A stretch of DNA of 39,402 nucleotides, taken from Puerhibacterium puerhi. GTDB lineage: Bacteria; Actinomycetota; Actinomycetes; Actinomycetales; Cellulomonadaceae. Positions 1-13,242 of this stretch are shown here, one piece after another. Within the stretch, counting starts at the first letter, position 1; each line of letters opens with the position of its first letter. The notes beneath the pieces were generated by a model, which saw only the letters and a program-made list of their open reading frames with translations, made no database searches and was not told where the DNA came from. The stretch is taken from contig NZ_WUWN01000028.1 of NCBI RefSeq assembly GCF_009846865.1, positions 1 to 39,402 on the forward strand, written 5' to 3'. The position numbers and the translations under genes are program-made.

Positions 1-64
1 CCGCCGGGCGGCCGGCGCCGCGGCCCCCCGTCCCACCCGTCTTCGTCGTCCCCGGAGGAGCCCC

Positions 65-1015
65 GTGACGCGCAGAGTGCTCATCGTCACCCACGGTGGT
101 CGGCCCGAGGCCGTGGCGGCGCTGCAGGAGGCCGTGCGCGAGCTCGAGTCGGCCGGCTTCGAGGTGGCGCTGCACGACGACGACCTCGCGGAGTCGTTCG
201 GCGACCACATGGCGGTGGCCCGCGCGCGCGAGGGCGTCGCGGAGTCGGAGGTCGTCATGGTCCTCGGCGGCGACGGCACGATCCTGCGCGCCGCCGAGCT
301 CACCCACGGCACGGACGTGCCGCTGCTGGGCGTCAACCTCGGGCACGTCGGCTTCCTCGCCGAGAGCGAGCGCGAGGACCTGCGCGCGGCCGTGGACCGC
401 ATCGCCCGGCGCCACTACGTGGTGGAGGAGCGCGGCGTCGTCGACGTGCGCGTCTACCTGCCCGGCCAGCCCGAGCCGCTGCACGGCTGGGCCCTCAACG
501 AGGCGACCGTGGAGAAGGCGCAGCGCGAGCGGATGATCGAGGTCGGCATCGAGGTCGACGGCCGGCCGTTGTCGAGCTTCGGCTGCGACGGCGTCGTGAT
601 GTCCACGGCCACCGGGTCCACCGCGCACGCCTTCTCGGCGGGCGGGCCCGTGATGTGGCCGGACGTCGACGGCGTGCTGCTCGTGCCGCTGTCGGCGCAC
701 GCCTTGTTCGCCCGGCCGCTGGTCATCGGGCGTCGTGCGGCGTACCGCGTCACGGTGCTCGAGCGCAGCCCCGTGCCGGCGGTGCTGACCTGCGACGGCC
801 GGCGCCGGTTCGACCTGCCGCTGGGCGCCACCGTGGAGGTGCGGTACGGCGCCGAGCCGCTGCGGTTCGCGCGGCTCTCGCCGGCGCCGTTCACGGACCG
901 GCTCGTGTCCAAGTTCAACCTGCCCGTGGTGGGCTGGCGCGAGGCGGCCGACGACGCCGCGGCCGTCGCGCGTGCCCGCGTCGCCGCCGGGCCGGACGAC
1001 GACTCGGAGGTGTGA
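65..1015 (+). CDS. nadK: NAD kinase
   Basis: Predicted cytoplasmic ATP/polyphosphate-dependent NAD kinase, which phosphorylates NAD to NADP. The protein has 316 residues, about the normal family length. It shows the nucleotide-binding GGDGTILRAAE motif, the ALNEATVEK segment that binds NAD, and the glycine/serine motif TATGSTAHAFSAGGP. The GTG start is preceded by GGAGGAG at 53-59, which decides the start. The gene is followed after one base by recN, and the order nadK-recN-steA-steB-pyrG is the same as in mycobacteria (Rv1695-Rv1699). The upstream 64 bases show no recognisable gene end. The identification is secure. Confidence 0.97.
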   Translation: MTRRVLIVTHGGRPEAVAALQEAVRELESAGFEVALHDDDLAESFGDHMAVARAREGVAESEVVMVLGGDGTILRAAELTHGTDVPLLGVNLGHVGFLAESEREDLRAAVDRIARRHYVVEERGVVDVRVYLPGQPEPLHGWALNEATVEKAQRERMIEVGIEVDGRPLSSFGCDGVVMSTATGSTAHAFSAGGPVMWPDVDGVLLVPLSAHALFARPLVIGRRAAYRVTVLERSPVPAVLTCDGRRRFDLPLGATVEVRYGAEPLRFARLSPAPFTDRLVSKFNLPVVGWREAADDAAAVARARVAAGPDDDSEV

Positions 1016-1016
1016 G

Positions 1017-2750
1017 GTGCTCGAGGAGATCGCCATCGAGAACCTGGGCGTCATCCGCGCCGCGCGCGTGACGCTGCCCGCCGGGCTCACCGTGATCACC
1101 GGTGAGACGGGGGCCGGCAAGACCATGGTCCTCACCGGGCTGGGCCTGCTCATGGGCGGCAAGGCCGACGCGGGCGCCGTGCGCCCGGGCGCCGGCGGCG
1201 CCGTCGTCGAGGGCCGGTGGCAGGTCGCCGACCGCCCGGCCGTCGCCCAGCGCGTGGAGGAGGCGGGCGGCGAGGCCGACGACGACGGCACCGTCGTCGT
1301 GCTGCGCACCGTCGCGGCCGGTGGGCGCTCGCGGGCCCACCTGGGCGGCCGCAGCGTGCCGCAGGGCGTGCTCGCCGAGATCGCGGACGAGCTCGTCACC
1401 GTGCACGGGCAGACCGACCAGCTGCGCCTGCGCACCGCGTCGAAGCAGCGCGAGGCGCTGGACACCTTCGCCGGGCCCGAGCACCTCGCCGTCGTCGACG
1501 CCTACCGCACCGCGTGGTCCGAGCGGGCGGCCCTGCAGGCGGAGATCGACGACCTCACGGCCCGGACCGCCGAGCGGGCTCGCGAGGCCGAGCTGCTGCG
1601 CCTCGGCCTGGCGGAGGTCGAGCGCGTCGACCCCAAGCCGGGGGAGGACGTCGAGCTGCAGGCGATGGTGGCCCGGCTCGGCAACGTCGAGAGCCTGCGC
1701 CTGGCGGCGACCGAGGCGCACGAGGCGCTGGCCGGGGAGGACGTCGAGTCCGCGGCCAGCGCCGTCGAGCTGCTGACCCGCGCGCGCCGCGCGCTCGAGG
1801 CCGCGGCGGGCGACGACCCCGCGCTCGGCGACCTGGGCACCCGCGTCGCCGAGGCGGGCTACCTGCTCGCCGACGTCGCCACCGAGCTGTCGGCGTACGT
1901 CGACGACCTGCAGGCCGACCCCGCGGGCCTGGAGGCCGCGCACACGCGCCTGGCGGAGCTCACCGCCCTCACGCGCTCCTACGGCGAGACGGTCGACGAC
2001 GTGCTGCGCTGGGCGTCCGAGGCGGGCCTGCGCCTGCTCGACCTCGACGACGGCGGCGAGCGGCTGCGCGGCATGCAGGAGCGCATCGGCGAGCTGGACG
2101 CCGAGCTCGCGCGCCTGGGCGCCGCCGTGACCGCCGGGCGCACCGCCGCGGGGGAGCGGCTGGCCGCGGCGGTCACCGCCGAGCTGGCCGGCCTGGCCAT
2201 GGGCGGCGCGCGGCTCGAGGTGGCCGTCGACCCGGCCGACGAGCCGGGCGCGTGGGGCGCCGACGCCGTGACGTTCTCCCTGGTGCCGCACCCGGGCGCG
2301 CCCGCGCGTCCGCTGGGCAAGGGCGCCTCGGGCGGCGAGCTGTCCCGCGTGATGCTCGCGGTCGAGGTGGCGCTGGCCACGGCGGCCGCGGAGCGCGCCG
2401 AGGCCGAGGGCGCGGGCGCCGCGGCCGCGCTGCCGACGTTCGTCTTCGACGAGGTCGATGCCGGCGTCGGCGGGCGCGCGGCCGTCGAGGTCGGCCGCCG
2501 GCTGGCGCGGCTGGCGCGCAGCACGCAGGTGATCGTGGTCACGCACCTGGCCCAGGTGGCGGCGTTCGCCGATGCCCACCTCGTGGTGACCAAGTCCGCC
2601 GGTGACGAGGGCACGGTCACCGGCGTGCGGGAGGTCACGGGGGACGAGCGGGTGCGCGAGCTCGCCCGCATGCTCTCGGGCCAGGAGGACAGCGAGGCGG
2701 CGCGCACGCACGCGCTCGAGCTCCTCGAGTCGTCCTCCGTGGGACGATGA
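1017..2750 (+). CDS. recN: DNA repair protein RecN
   Basis: SMC-like ATPase acting in double-strand-break repair. The 577-residue protein has an N-terminal Walker A (GETGAGKT, residues 29-36), a long charged helical middle consistent with the coiled coil, the ABC signature GASGGELSRVMLAVE, and Walker B TFVFDEVDAGVGG. I chose the GTG at 1017 because it gives the family-typical beginning (VLEEIAIENLGVI) and lies 6 bases after GGAGG at 1006-1010. An open frame continues upstream but inside nadK. Tight spacing with nadK and the next gene implies one transcript. Confidence 0.95.
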   Translation: MLEEIAIENLGVIRAARVTLPAGLTVITGETGAGKTMVLTGLGLLMGGKADAGAVRPGAGGAVVEGRWQVADRPAVAQRVEEAGGEADDDGTVVVLRTVAAGGRSRAHLGGRSVPQGVLAEIADELVTVHGQTDQLRLRTASKQREALDTFAGPEHLAVVDAYRTAWSERAALQAEIDDLTARTAERAREAELLRLGLAEVERVDPKPGEDVELQAMVARLGNVESLRLAATEAHEALAGEDVESAASAVELLTRARRALEAAAGDDPALGDLGTRVAEAGYLLADVATELSAYVDDLQADPAGLEAAHTRLAELTALTRSYGETVDDVLRWASEAGLRLLDLDDGGERLRGMQERIGELDAELARLGAAVTAGRTAAGERLAAAVTAELAGLAMGGARLEVAVDPADEPGAWGADAVTFSLVPHPGAPARPLGKGASGGELSRVMLAVEVALATAAAERAEAEGAGAAAALPTFVFDEVDAGVGGRAAVEVGRRLARLARSTQVIVVTHLAQVAAFADAHLVVTKSAGDEGTVTGVREVTGDERVRELARMLSGQEDSEAARTHALELLESSSVGR

Positions 2751-2757
2751 GGGCGAT

Positions 2758-3960
2758 ATGAGATCGATCCTCCGCAAGGCCGTCCCCGCCATCGCTCGCC
2801 CGTCCGCCACCGGCACCGACGGCGCGACGCACGGACCTGCCCGCGTGGGCCGGCGCACCAAGGACCTGACCAAGCGGCTCGTCCCCGGGGACGTGGCCGT
2901 CATCGACCACGTCGACATCGACCGCGTTGCCGCCGAGGCGCTCGTCGCGGCGGGCCCGGCCGCCGTGCTCAACGCCGCCCGCTCGACCTCCGGCCGCTAC
3001 CCCAACGCGGGGCCCGGGATCCTGCTCGAGGCCGGCATCGTGCTGGTCGACGACCTCGGCCCCGCCGTGATGGACCTGCCGGAGGGCGCCGAGGTCGAGA
3101 TCGTCGAGGGGCGCGTGCTGCGCGGCGGCCGCGAGGTCGCCGCGGGCACCCGGCAGACCCCCGAGACCGTCGAGGCGGAGCTCGCCGCCGCGCGCGAGGG
3201 GCTCTCTGACGAGATCGAGCGGTTCGCCGAGAACACCATGACCTACCTGCGGCGCGAGCGGGACCTGCTGCTGGACGGCGTCGGCGTGCCGGCCGTGCGG
3301 ACGCGCTTCGAGGGCCGCCACGTGCTGATCGTGGTCCGCGGGTACCACTACCGCGAGGACCTGGCGATGCTGCGGTCCTACATCAAGGAGAACCGCCCGA
3401 TCCTGGTCGGCGTCGACGGCGGCGCCGACGCCATCCTCGACGCCGGCTTCAAGCTGGACATGATCGTCGGCGACATGGACTCCGTGTCCGACAAGGCCCT
3501 GGCCTCCGGGGCCGAGGTCGTGGTCCACGCCTACCGCGACGGCACGGCCCCCGGCCTGGAGCGGGTGCAGGCGCTGGGCGTCGAGCCGGTGGTGTTCCCG
3601 GCGACAGGCACCAGCGAGGACATCGCGATGCTGCTCGCGGACGACAAGGGCGCCGAGCTCATCGTGGCCGTCGGCACGCACGCCACGCTCGTGGAGTTCC
3701 TCGACAAGGGCCGCGCGGGCATGGCCAGCACGTTCCTCACCCGGCTGCGGGTGGGCGGCAAGCTGGTGGACGCCAAGGGCGTCTCGCGCCTGTACCGTCC
3801 GACCATCTCGACCCTGCAGATCGTGCTGCTCTCGCTCGCCGGCATCGCGGCGGTGGTCGCCGCGCTGTGGTCGACGTCGGTGGGCCAGGCGTTCTTCGGC
3901 ATCACCGGCGCCCGGCTGGACGACTTCGTCTCCTGGGTCGGTAGCCTCTTCGGCGGCTGA
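2758..3960 (+). CDS. steA: SteA-like cytokinetic protein (thiamin pyrophosphokinase-like domain)
   Basis: 400-residue protein. The central part (about residues 190-330) resembles the thiamin pyrophosphokinase catalytic fold, with VGVDGGADAILDAGFKLDMI and VGDMDSVSDKAL. The C-terminus carries one hydrophobic segment (about ISTLQIVLLSLAGIAAVVAA) that should anchor it in the membrane. SteA of Corynebacterium glutamicum works with SteB in cell separation by controlling a peptidoglycan hydrolase, and the gene lies between recN and the SteB homologue there and in mycobacteria. The start ATG at 2758 is preceded by GAGGG and lies 7 bases after recN. It is unlikely to be a true thiamin pyrophosphokinase. 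The function is inferred from family and neighbourhood. Confidence 0.85.
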   Translation: MRSILRKAVPAIARPSATGTDGATHGPARVGRRTKDLTKRLVPGDVAVIDHVDIDRVAAEALVAAGPAAVLNAARSTSGRYPNAGPGILLEAGIVLVDDLGPAVMDLPEGAEVEIVEGRVLRGGREVAAGTRQTPETVEAELAAAREGLSDEIERFAENTMTYLRRERDLLLDGVGVPAVRTRFEGRHVLIVVRGYHYREDLAMLRSYIKENRPILVGVDGGADAILDAGFKLDMIVGDMDSVSDKALASGAEVVVHAYRDGTAPGLERVQALGVEPVVFPATGTSEDIAMLLADDKGAELIVAVGTHATLVEFLDKGRAGMASTFLTRLRVGGKLVDAKGVSRLYRPTISTLQIVLLSLAGIAAVVAALWSTSVGQAFFGITGARLDDFVSWVGSLFGG

Positions 3961-3976
3961 CCGGCGCCCGGCGCGC

Positions 3977-3995
3977 CGCGACGCCCTGCGTCGCG
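3977..3995 (+). terminator. Short GC hairpin between steA and steB
   Basis: A perfect 8-bp inverted repeat, CGCGACGC - CCT - GCGTCGCG, sits in the 91-base gap after steA. It has no T-run. It could be a weak terminator or a processing or attenuation hairpin between the two genes. In such GC-rich DNA a chance hairpin is possible. Confidence 0.35.
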
Positions 3996-4051
3996 CCCGC
4001 TGCGGCCCCTCCCGTCACCACTCGGACCACTCGAAGGAACCCCCACCAGCC

Positions 4052-5043
4052 GTGATCGACTTCCGCTACCACCTCGTCTCCCTGATCTCGGTGTTCCTCG
4101 CGCTCGCCGTCGGCATCATCCTCGGCGCGGGGCCGCTGCAGGGCGCCCTCGGCGACCAGCTGACCGACCAGGTGGCGCAGCTGCGCACCGAGCGCAACGA
4201 CCTGCGCGACCAGCTGTCCGCCAGCGAGGCGACGACGGAGCAGCAGCTGACGTTCATCCAGGCGGCCGGCCCGCAGCTCGTCGCGGGCACGCTCGAGGGC
4301 AAGCGCGTCGCGGTCGTGGACCTCGACGACGTCGCGGGCGACGTGGAGCAGGGCGTGGTGGACCAGGTCGAGGCGGCCGGCGGCACGATCGTGGCCAGCG
4401 CCGTCCTGACGCCGGCCTGGACCGACGCCGACCACGCCGACTTCCGCGACACCATCGCCGGCGGGCTGCGCGAGCCCCTGGCCGAGGCGGGCGCCGACGA
4501 CGAGGACGCCGAGACGCCGGAGACGCTCGCCGCGGCGCTCGCGGTGGCGCTCACCGGAGCGAGCGGCCCGGACGCCCACGCGCGCAGCGAGCAGGGCAGC
4601 GCGCTGGAGCAGCAGCTCGTGCAGGCCGACCTGCTCGAGGTGGAGGGCGAGCAGACGGCGCCCGCGGACGCCGTGGTGCTCATGTCGGGCACGACCGCCG
4701 ACCAGGCGGCCGACGGCGAGAACGCCGAGCCGACGCCGGAGCAGGAGGCCGTCCGGACCTTCGCCGAGCTCGCCCGGACGGTGCAGTCCGTGGCCCCGGC
4801 CACCGTGGTGGCGGGCCCCACGGCGTCCGACGGCGACCTCGTGTCCGCGGTGCGGTCCGACGACGCCATCGCCGACGTGGTGAGCACGGTCAGCGGCATC
4901 GAGACCCCCGTCGGCCGCATCGTGGTGCCGCTCGCGCTGGCCGCGAGCCTCGCCGACGAGGTGGGCCAGTACGGCTTCGAGGACGGCGCGACGCCGCTGC
5001 CGCCCGTCGTGCCGTCCGCGACGCCCACGGGGAGCGGGAGCTG

Positions 5044-5044
<1 letters not shown>
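4052..5044 (+). CDS. SteB/MctB-family membrane protein (copper transporter family)
   Basis: 330-residue protein with one N-terminal membrane helix (about residues 6-29, RYHLVSLISVFLALAVGIIL) followed by a coiled-coil-like stretch (QLRTERNDLRDQLSASEATT) and an acidic extracytoplasmic domain. The opening MIDFRYHLVSL is the hallmark of the family that includes M. tuberculosis MctB (Rv1698, a channel-like protein linked to copper efflux) and C. glutamicum SteB (cell separation). Position directly after steA argues for the SteA-SteB division role. The copper role is family knowledge from mycobacteria and is not visible here. The GTG start at 4052 matches the conserved N-terminus. It ends in an ATGA overlap with the next gene. 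Confidence 0.88.
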
Positions 5045-10164
<5,120 letters not shown>

Positions 10165-10172
10165 CCTCGCGC

Positions 10173-10230
10173 TGTGGGTACAGGACACGCCGTGCGATCT
10201 GAAGATCGCACGGCGTGTTTCTGTACCACA
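10173..10230. terminator. Long palindrome, copy A of a repeated element; probable bidirectional terminator
   Basis: Lies between the convergent NUDIX and ctaA genes. The core is a perfect 16-bp inverted repeat (10185-10200 and 10203-10218; left arm ACACGCCGTGCGATCT, centre GA). Outer arms GTGGGTACAG and CTGTACC-AC extend the stem with one bulge and a possible G-U pair. The 3' side on the plus strand has a short TTT. The same core and outer arms recur at 25285-25346. The terminator role is inferred from position; the palindrome is seen directly. Confidence 0.8.
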
Positions 10231-10256
10231 AGCTTCCGGGGCGGCGCCCCGGCGCC

Positions 10257-11186
10257 TCAGGCGCGGGTGCGCAGGTGCAGCACGGCGTTCGCGGTGGCCC
10301 ACACCAGCAGCGCCGCGCCGAGCATGTGCACGCCCACGAGCAGCGCGGGCAGGCCGGTGAAGTACTGCGTGTAGCCGATGACGCCCTGCAGCAGGGTGAC
10401 GACGACCAGCACCCACGCCGCGCGCCGGGCGCCGGCGACGGCCGGCGTCGTGGGCGTGCGGTGCAGCTGCACGAGCAGCGCGACGAGGGCGGCGACGAAG
10501 AGCCACACCGCGCCGGAGTGCATGCGGGTGACCGTCAGCGGGTCGACGGCGAAGCGGTAGCCCACGGTGTCGTCGCCGCTGTGCGGGCCGGCGCCGGTGA
10601 CGACGACGCCCGCGGCGACGACGGCGACGAGCAGCGCGCTGAGCACCCACCCCGTGCGGGTGACGGCCCTCGACGCGACGGCGACGGGGGCGCCGTCACC
10701 CTCGCGGCTGCGGCGCAGGAGGTAGGCGCTGACCCACACCAGGCCGGCCGAGACGCCGAAGTGGAGGGAGACCCAGCCCGGGTGCAGGTGCAGCAGCACG
10801 ACGACGCCGCCGATGACCGCCTGGAGGAGCACGCCGACCAGCGGCGCCGCGCCGAGGCGGCGGTAGGCGGCGGGCCGCGAGCGGTCGGTCCACACGAGCA
10901 GCAGCACGAGCAGGCCGATCACCGAGAGCGCGCCGGTGAGGGTGCGGTTCGTGAACTCCACGATCTCGTGGTAGCTCGTGGCGGCGTGGTACTGCGCCGT
11001 GAACTGCCCGGGGTGGCACTCCGGCCACGTGGAGCACCCGAGGCCGGAGTCGGTGAGCCGGACGGCGCCGCCGGTGACGATGATGACGACCTGGCCGATG
11101 ACGTTCGCCAGCAGCACGGCCGGCGTCCAGCGGCGCAGCGGGGCGAGGCGGTCGCGGGCGGGTGCGGAGGCGGCGGTCGCGGTCAC
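10257..11186 (-). CDS. ctaA: Heme A synthase (COX15/CtaA family)
   Basis: Integral membrane protein of 309 residues that oxidises heme O to heme A for the aa3 cytochrome oxidase. About eight hydrophobic segments are visible. Conserved histidine contexts are YHEIVEFTNR, LHLHPGWVSLHFGVS, RMHSGAVWLF and VGVHMLGAAL. A cysteine pair in LGCSTWPECHPG in the first external loop matches the CtaA-type disulfide. The GTG start directly follows a -10-like box and lacks a ribosome-binding site. It lies downstream of the ABC exporter genes on the same strand, with a 91-base gap and its own promoter. The same neighbourhood beside the suf locus is known in mycobacteria. Confidence 0.92.
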   Translation of the reverse strand: MTATAASAPARDRLAPLRRWTPAVLLANVIGQVVIIVTGGAVRLTDSGLGCSTWPECHPGQFTAQYHAATSYHEIVEFTNRTLTGALSVIGLLVLLLVWTDRSRPAAYRRLGAAPLVGVLLQAVIGGVVVLLHLHPGWVSLHFGVSAGLVWVSAYLLRRSREGDGAPVAVASRAVTRTGWVLSALLVAVVAAGVVVTGAGPHSGDDTVGYRFAVDPLTVTRMHSGAVWLFVAALVALLVQLHRTPTTPAVAGARRAAWVLVVVTLLQGVIGYTQYFTGLPALLVGVHMLGAALLVWATANAVLHLRTRA

Positions 11187-11192
11187 GCCACC

Positions 11193-11198
11193 ACGCTA
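11193..11198 (-). promoter_or_regulatory. Candidate -10 box for leaderless ctaA mRNA
   Basis: Minus-strand TAGCGT ends 6 bases before the ctaA GTG, and no Shine-Dalgarno-like sequence lies between. No -35 box is evident. Confidence 0.6.
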
Positions 11199-11277
11199 GT
11201 GCGCGCGCGGGCGTGCGCGGGACGCCGGAGGCGGGCCCGGGGCGTCCGCGGGTGTGATGTTCGCCCGCCTGCGCGCC

Positions 11278-12099
11278 TCAGCTCCAGCGGAAGAGCCGCC
11301 CGGCGCCCCAGCCGAACGCGGCCGTCCACGCGGCGAGCACCACGACGGACAGCGGCGGGACACCGGTGCCGAGCAGCGCGCCCCGCATGGCCTCGGCGAG
11401 CGCGCCGGACGGCAGGAACACCGCCACGTGCGCGTGCCAGGGGGCCAGCTGGTCCGGTGCCACGAGCGTGCCGCCGGCGACCACCAGGAGGACCAGCACG
11501 AGGTTGGCCACGGCGAGCACCCCCTCGGCGCGCAGCGTGCCGGCCAGCAGCAGCGCGAGCGCGGTGAAGGCGGCGGTGCCGAGCAGCAGGCAGCCGATCG
11601 CGGCCGGCACCCCCGCCAGGTCGGGCCGCCACCCGAGCGCGGCGGCGACGACAGCGATGATCGCGACCTGCACCACCTGGACCCCGAGCACGCCGAGCAC
11701 CTTGCCCGCGAGCAGGCCGCCGCGGCCCAGCGGCGTGGTGGCCATGAGCCGCAGCACGCCGTTGCGGCGGTCGAACGCGGTGGCGATCGCCTGCGAGGTG
11801 AACGACGTCGCGAGGCAGGCCAGCGCCAGGACGCCGGGGGTCACGAAGTCGACGCGGCTGGCGCCGCCCGTGTCGAGCTCGAGGACGTCGGTCGCCACGA
11901 GGCCGACCAGCAGGAAGACGGGCAGCGCCACGGTGACCAGCAGCTGCTCGCCGTTGCGCAGGATCGCGCGGGTCTCGAAGCCGGTCTGGGCCAGCACGCG
12001 CCGCAGCGCGGGCGCGGCGGCGGAGGGCGGCCCTGCCGGGCCGGCGGCGGGCGTGACGGCACCGGCGGGGTCGAGCGGCGCGGGGTCGGTGGGGGTCAT
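11278..12099 (-). CDS. ABC-2 type transporter permease
   Basis: 273-residue membrane subunit of an ABC exporter. After a Pro/Ala-rich 35-residue cytoplasmic N-terminus there are about six hydrophobic segments, starting near LLVTVALPVFLLVGLVATDV. The ABC-2 coupling region reads AIATAFDRRNGVLRLMATTP followed by LGRGGLLAGK. The ATG start overlaps the ATPase stop by 4 bases (ATGA), so the two are coupled subunits of one exporter. Related pairs next to suf operons in mycobacteria are annotated as antibiotic-type transporters. The substrate is unknown. Confidence 0.9.
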   Translation of the reverse strand: MTPTDPAPLDPAGAVTPAAGPAGPPSAAAPALRRVLAQTGFETRAILRNGEQLLVTVALPVFLLVGLVATDVLELDTGGASRVDFVTPGVLALACLATSFTSQAIATAFDRRNGVLRLMATTPLGRGGLLAGKVLGVLGVQVVQVAIIAVVAAALGWRPDLAGVPAAIGCLLLGTAAFTALALLLAGTLRAEGVLAVANLVLVLLVVAGGTLVAPDQLAPWHAHVAVFLPSGALAEAMRGALLGTGVPPLSVVVLAAWTAAFGWGAGRLFRWS

Positions 12100-13049
12100 C
12101 GCAGGTGCCGTCCCGTCAGGTCGAGGAAGACGTCCTCCAGCGTGCGCCGGCCCACGGTGAGCCGGGTCGCCAGCGTGTCGCGGTCGGCCAGCCAGGCGGT
12201 CAGCGCCGCCACTGCCCGCGGCCCCGCCGGCCCGGTGGCCACGTAGGCGCCGGGGCGCGGCTCCGTGACGGCCCAGCGGGGCCCGAGCGCGGCGCCCAGC
12301 GCGGCGACGTCGAGGCCGGCGGGCGCGTCGAACCGCACCGACGTCGCGCCGTCGGGGCCGTCGTCCCCGGCGGCGAGCAGGTCCGGGACGGTGCCCGAGG
12401 CGATGACGCGCCCGTGGTCGACCACGTGCACGACGTCCGCGAGCGACTCGGCCTCGTCCATGAGGTGGGTGGTGAGCACGATGGCGACCCCGGCCGCGCG
12501 CAGCTCGCGCACGAGCTCCCACACCGCGAGCCGGGACTGCGGGTCCATGCCGGCGCTCGGCTCGTCGAGGAACACCACCTCGGGGCGCCCGACGACGGCG
12601 GCCGCGAGCGCGAGGCGCTGCCGCTGGCCGCCCGAGAGGCGCCGCACCGTGGTGCGCACGAACGAGCCGATGCCGAGGCGCTCGACGAGCTCGTCGACGT
12701 CGCGCGGTGCGGCGTACATCGCCGCGACGTGCCGCAGCACCTCGCCGGCGCGCGCCCCGCTGGGCAGCCCGCCGTCCTGCAGCATCACGCCGACGCGCGG
12801 GCGCAGCGCCGCGGCGTCGGCGCGGGGGTCGAGACCGAGCACCCGGACCTCGCCGGCGTCGGGGGAGCGCAGGCCCTCGCAGCACTCCACGGTGGTGGTC
12901 TTGCCGGCGCCGTTCGGCCCGAGGACGGCGGTGACCTCGCCCGAGCGGGCGGTCAGGCTCAGCCCGTCGACGACGTCGCGGCCCCCGTAGCGCTTGACGA
13001 GCCCGCGCACGGCGACGGCCGCGCCGGCGGGTGCGGAGGTGGTGGGCAC
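12096..13049 (-). CDS. ABC transporter ATP-binding protein (drug-exporter type)
   Basis: 317-residue nucleotide-binding subunit for the permease that follows. Walker A is GPNGAGKTTTV, the signature is LSGGQRQRLALAAAVV, and Walker B is VVFLDEPSAGMDPQS followed by the H-loop LTTHLMDEAE. The C-terminal 100 residues form the extra domain typical of DrrA/CcmA-like ATPases. I chose the GTG at 13049 because it lies 7 bases after a TAGGAT box and gives the usual short N-terminus before VRGLVKRYGG. The frame is open for another 31 codons upstream, but those would run into the shared suf promoter region. Confidence 0.92.
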   Translation of the reverse strand: MPTTSAPAGAAVAVRGLVKRYGGRDVVDGLSLTARSGEVTAVLGPNGAGKTTTVECCEGLRSPDAGEVRVLGLDPRADAAALRPRVGVMLQDGGLPSGARAGEVLRHVAAMYAAPRDVDELVERLGIGSFVRTTVRRLSGGQRQRLALAAAVVGRPEVVFLDEPSAGMDPQSRLAVWELVRELRAAGVAIVLTTHLMDEAESLADVVHVVDHGRVIASGTVPDLLAAGDDGPDGATSVRFDAPAGLDVAALGAALGPRWAVTEPRPGAYVATGPAGPRAVAALTAWLADRDTLATRLTVGRRTLEDVFLDLTGRHLR

Positions 13050-13056
13050 TCGCAGG

Positions 13057-13062
13057 ATCCTA
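13057..13062 (-). promoter_or_regulatory. Candidate -10 box for leaderless ABC exporter mRNA
   Basis: Minus-strand TAGGAT ends 7 bases before the GTG of the ATPase gene, with no ribosome-binding site between. It would drive the exporter operon divergently from sufR. Confidence 0.6.
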
Positions 13063-13098
13063 CGTCCCGAGGCGCGGACGGCCGCGCCGGCCGTGACC

Positions 13099-13117
13099 TC
13101 GTGTGAGGCAGACCTTC
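13099..13117 (+). promoter_or_regulatory. Weak DtxR/IdeR-like iron-box candidate
   Basis: The 19 bases centred on AGGCAGACCT match about 11 of 19 positions of the remembered DtxR/IdeR consensus. The site lies just upstream of the sufR -35 box. The match is weak and tentative. Confidence 0.2.
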
Positions 13118-13118
13118 C

Positions 13119-13153
13119 TTGACATCCGGGATTACGCAACAAGGATGTTTGTT
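13119..13153 (+). promoter_or_regulatory. sufR-suf promoter with candidate SufR operator
   Basis: A consensus -35 box TTGACA (13119-13124) is followed after 16 bases by AAGGAT (13141-13146), a plausible -10. Overlapping the -10 is the inverted repeat AACAA-N6-TTGTT (13138-13153). This is the most AT-rich spot in the region. The placement suits autorepression by SufR. The operator identity is inference; the boxes and the repeat are directly visible. Confidence 0.55.
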
Positions 13154-13242
13154 ATATCGAGAGCGTCCCCGGGGTGGAGCGCGCCCCGAGGCCGACGCGC
13201 AGCGACCGGCCGGCAACGACCGACGAGCAGGAGGTGACCCGC

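Noticed and set aside
1-64. End of an upstream gene
   Set aside because: No stop codon context or recognisable C-terminus can be tied to a protein in the 64 bases before nadK.
11220-11247. Hairpin after the ABC permease gene
   Set aside because: The 7-bp stem GGACGCC/GGCGTCC has a 14-base loop and could easily occur by chance. I did not list it as a terminator.
13152-13157. TTATAT as the sufR -10 box
   Set aside because: It is the best -10-like hexamer by composition but lies 27 bases after TTGACA, too far for a normal spacer. AAGGAT at 16 bases is preferred.
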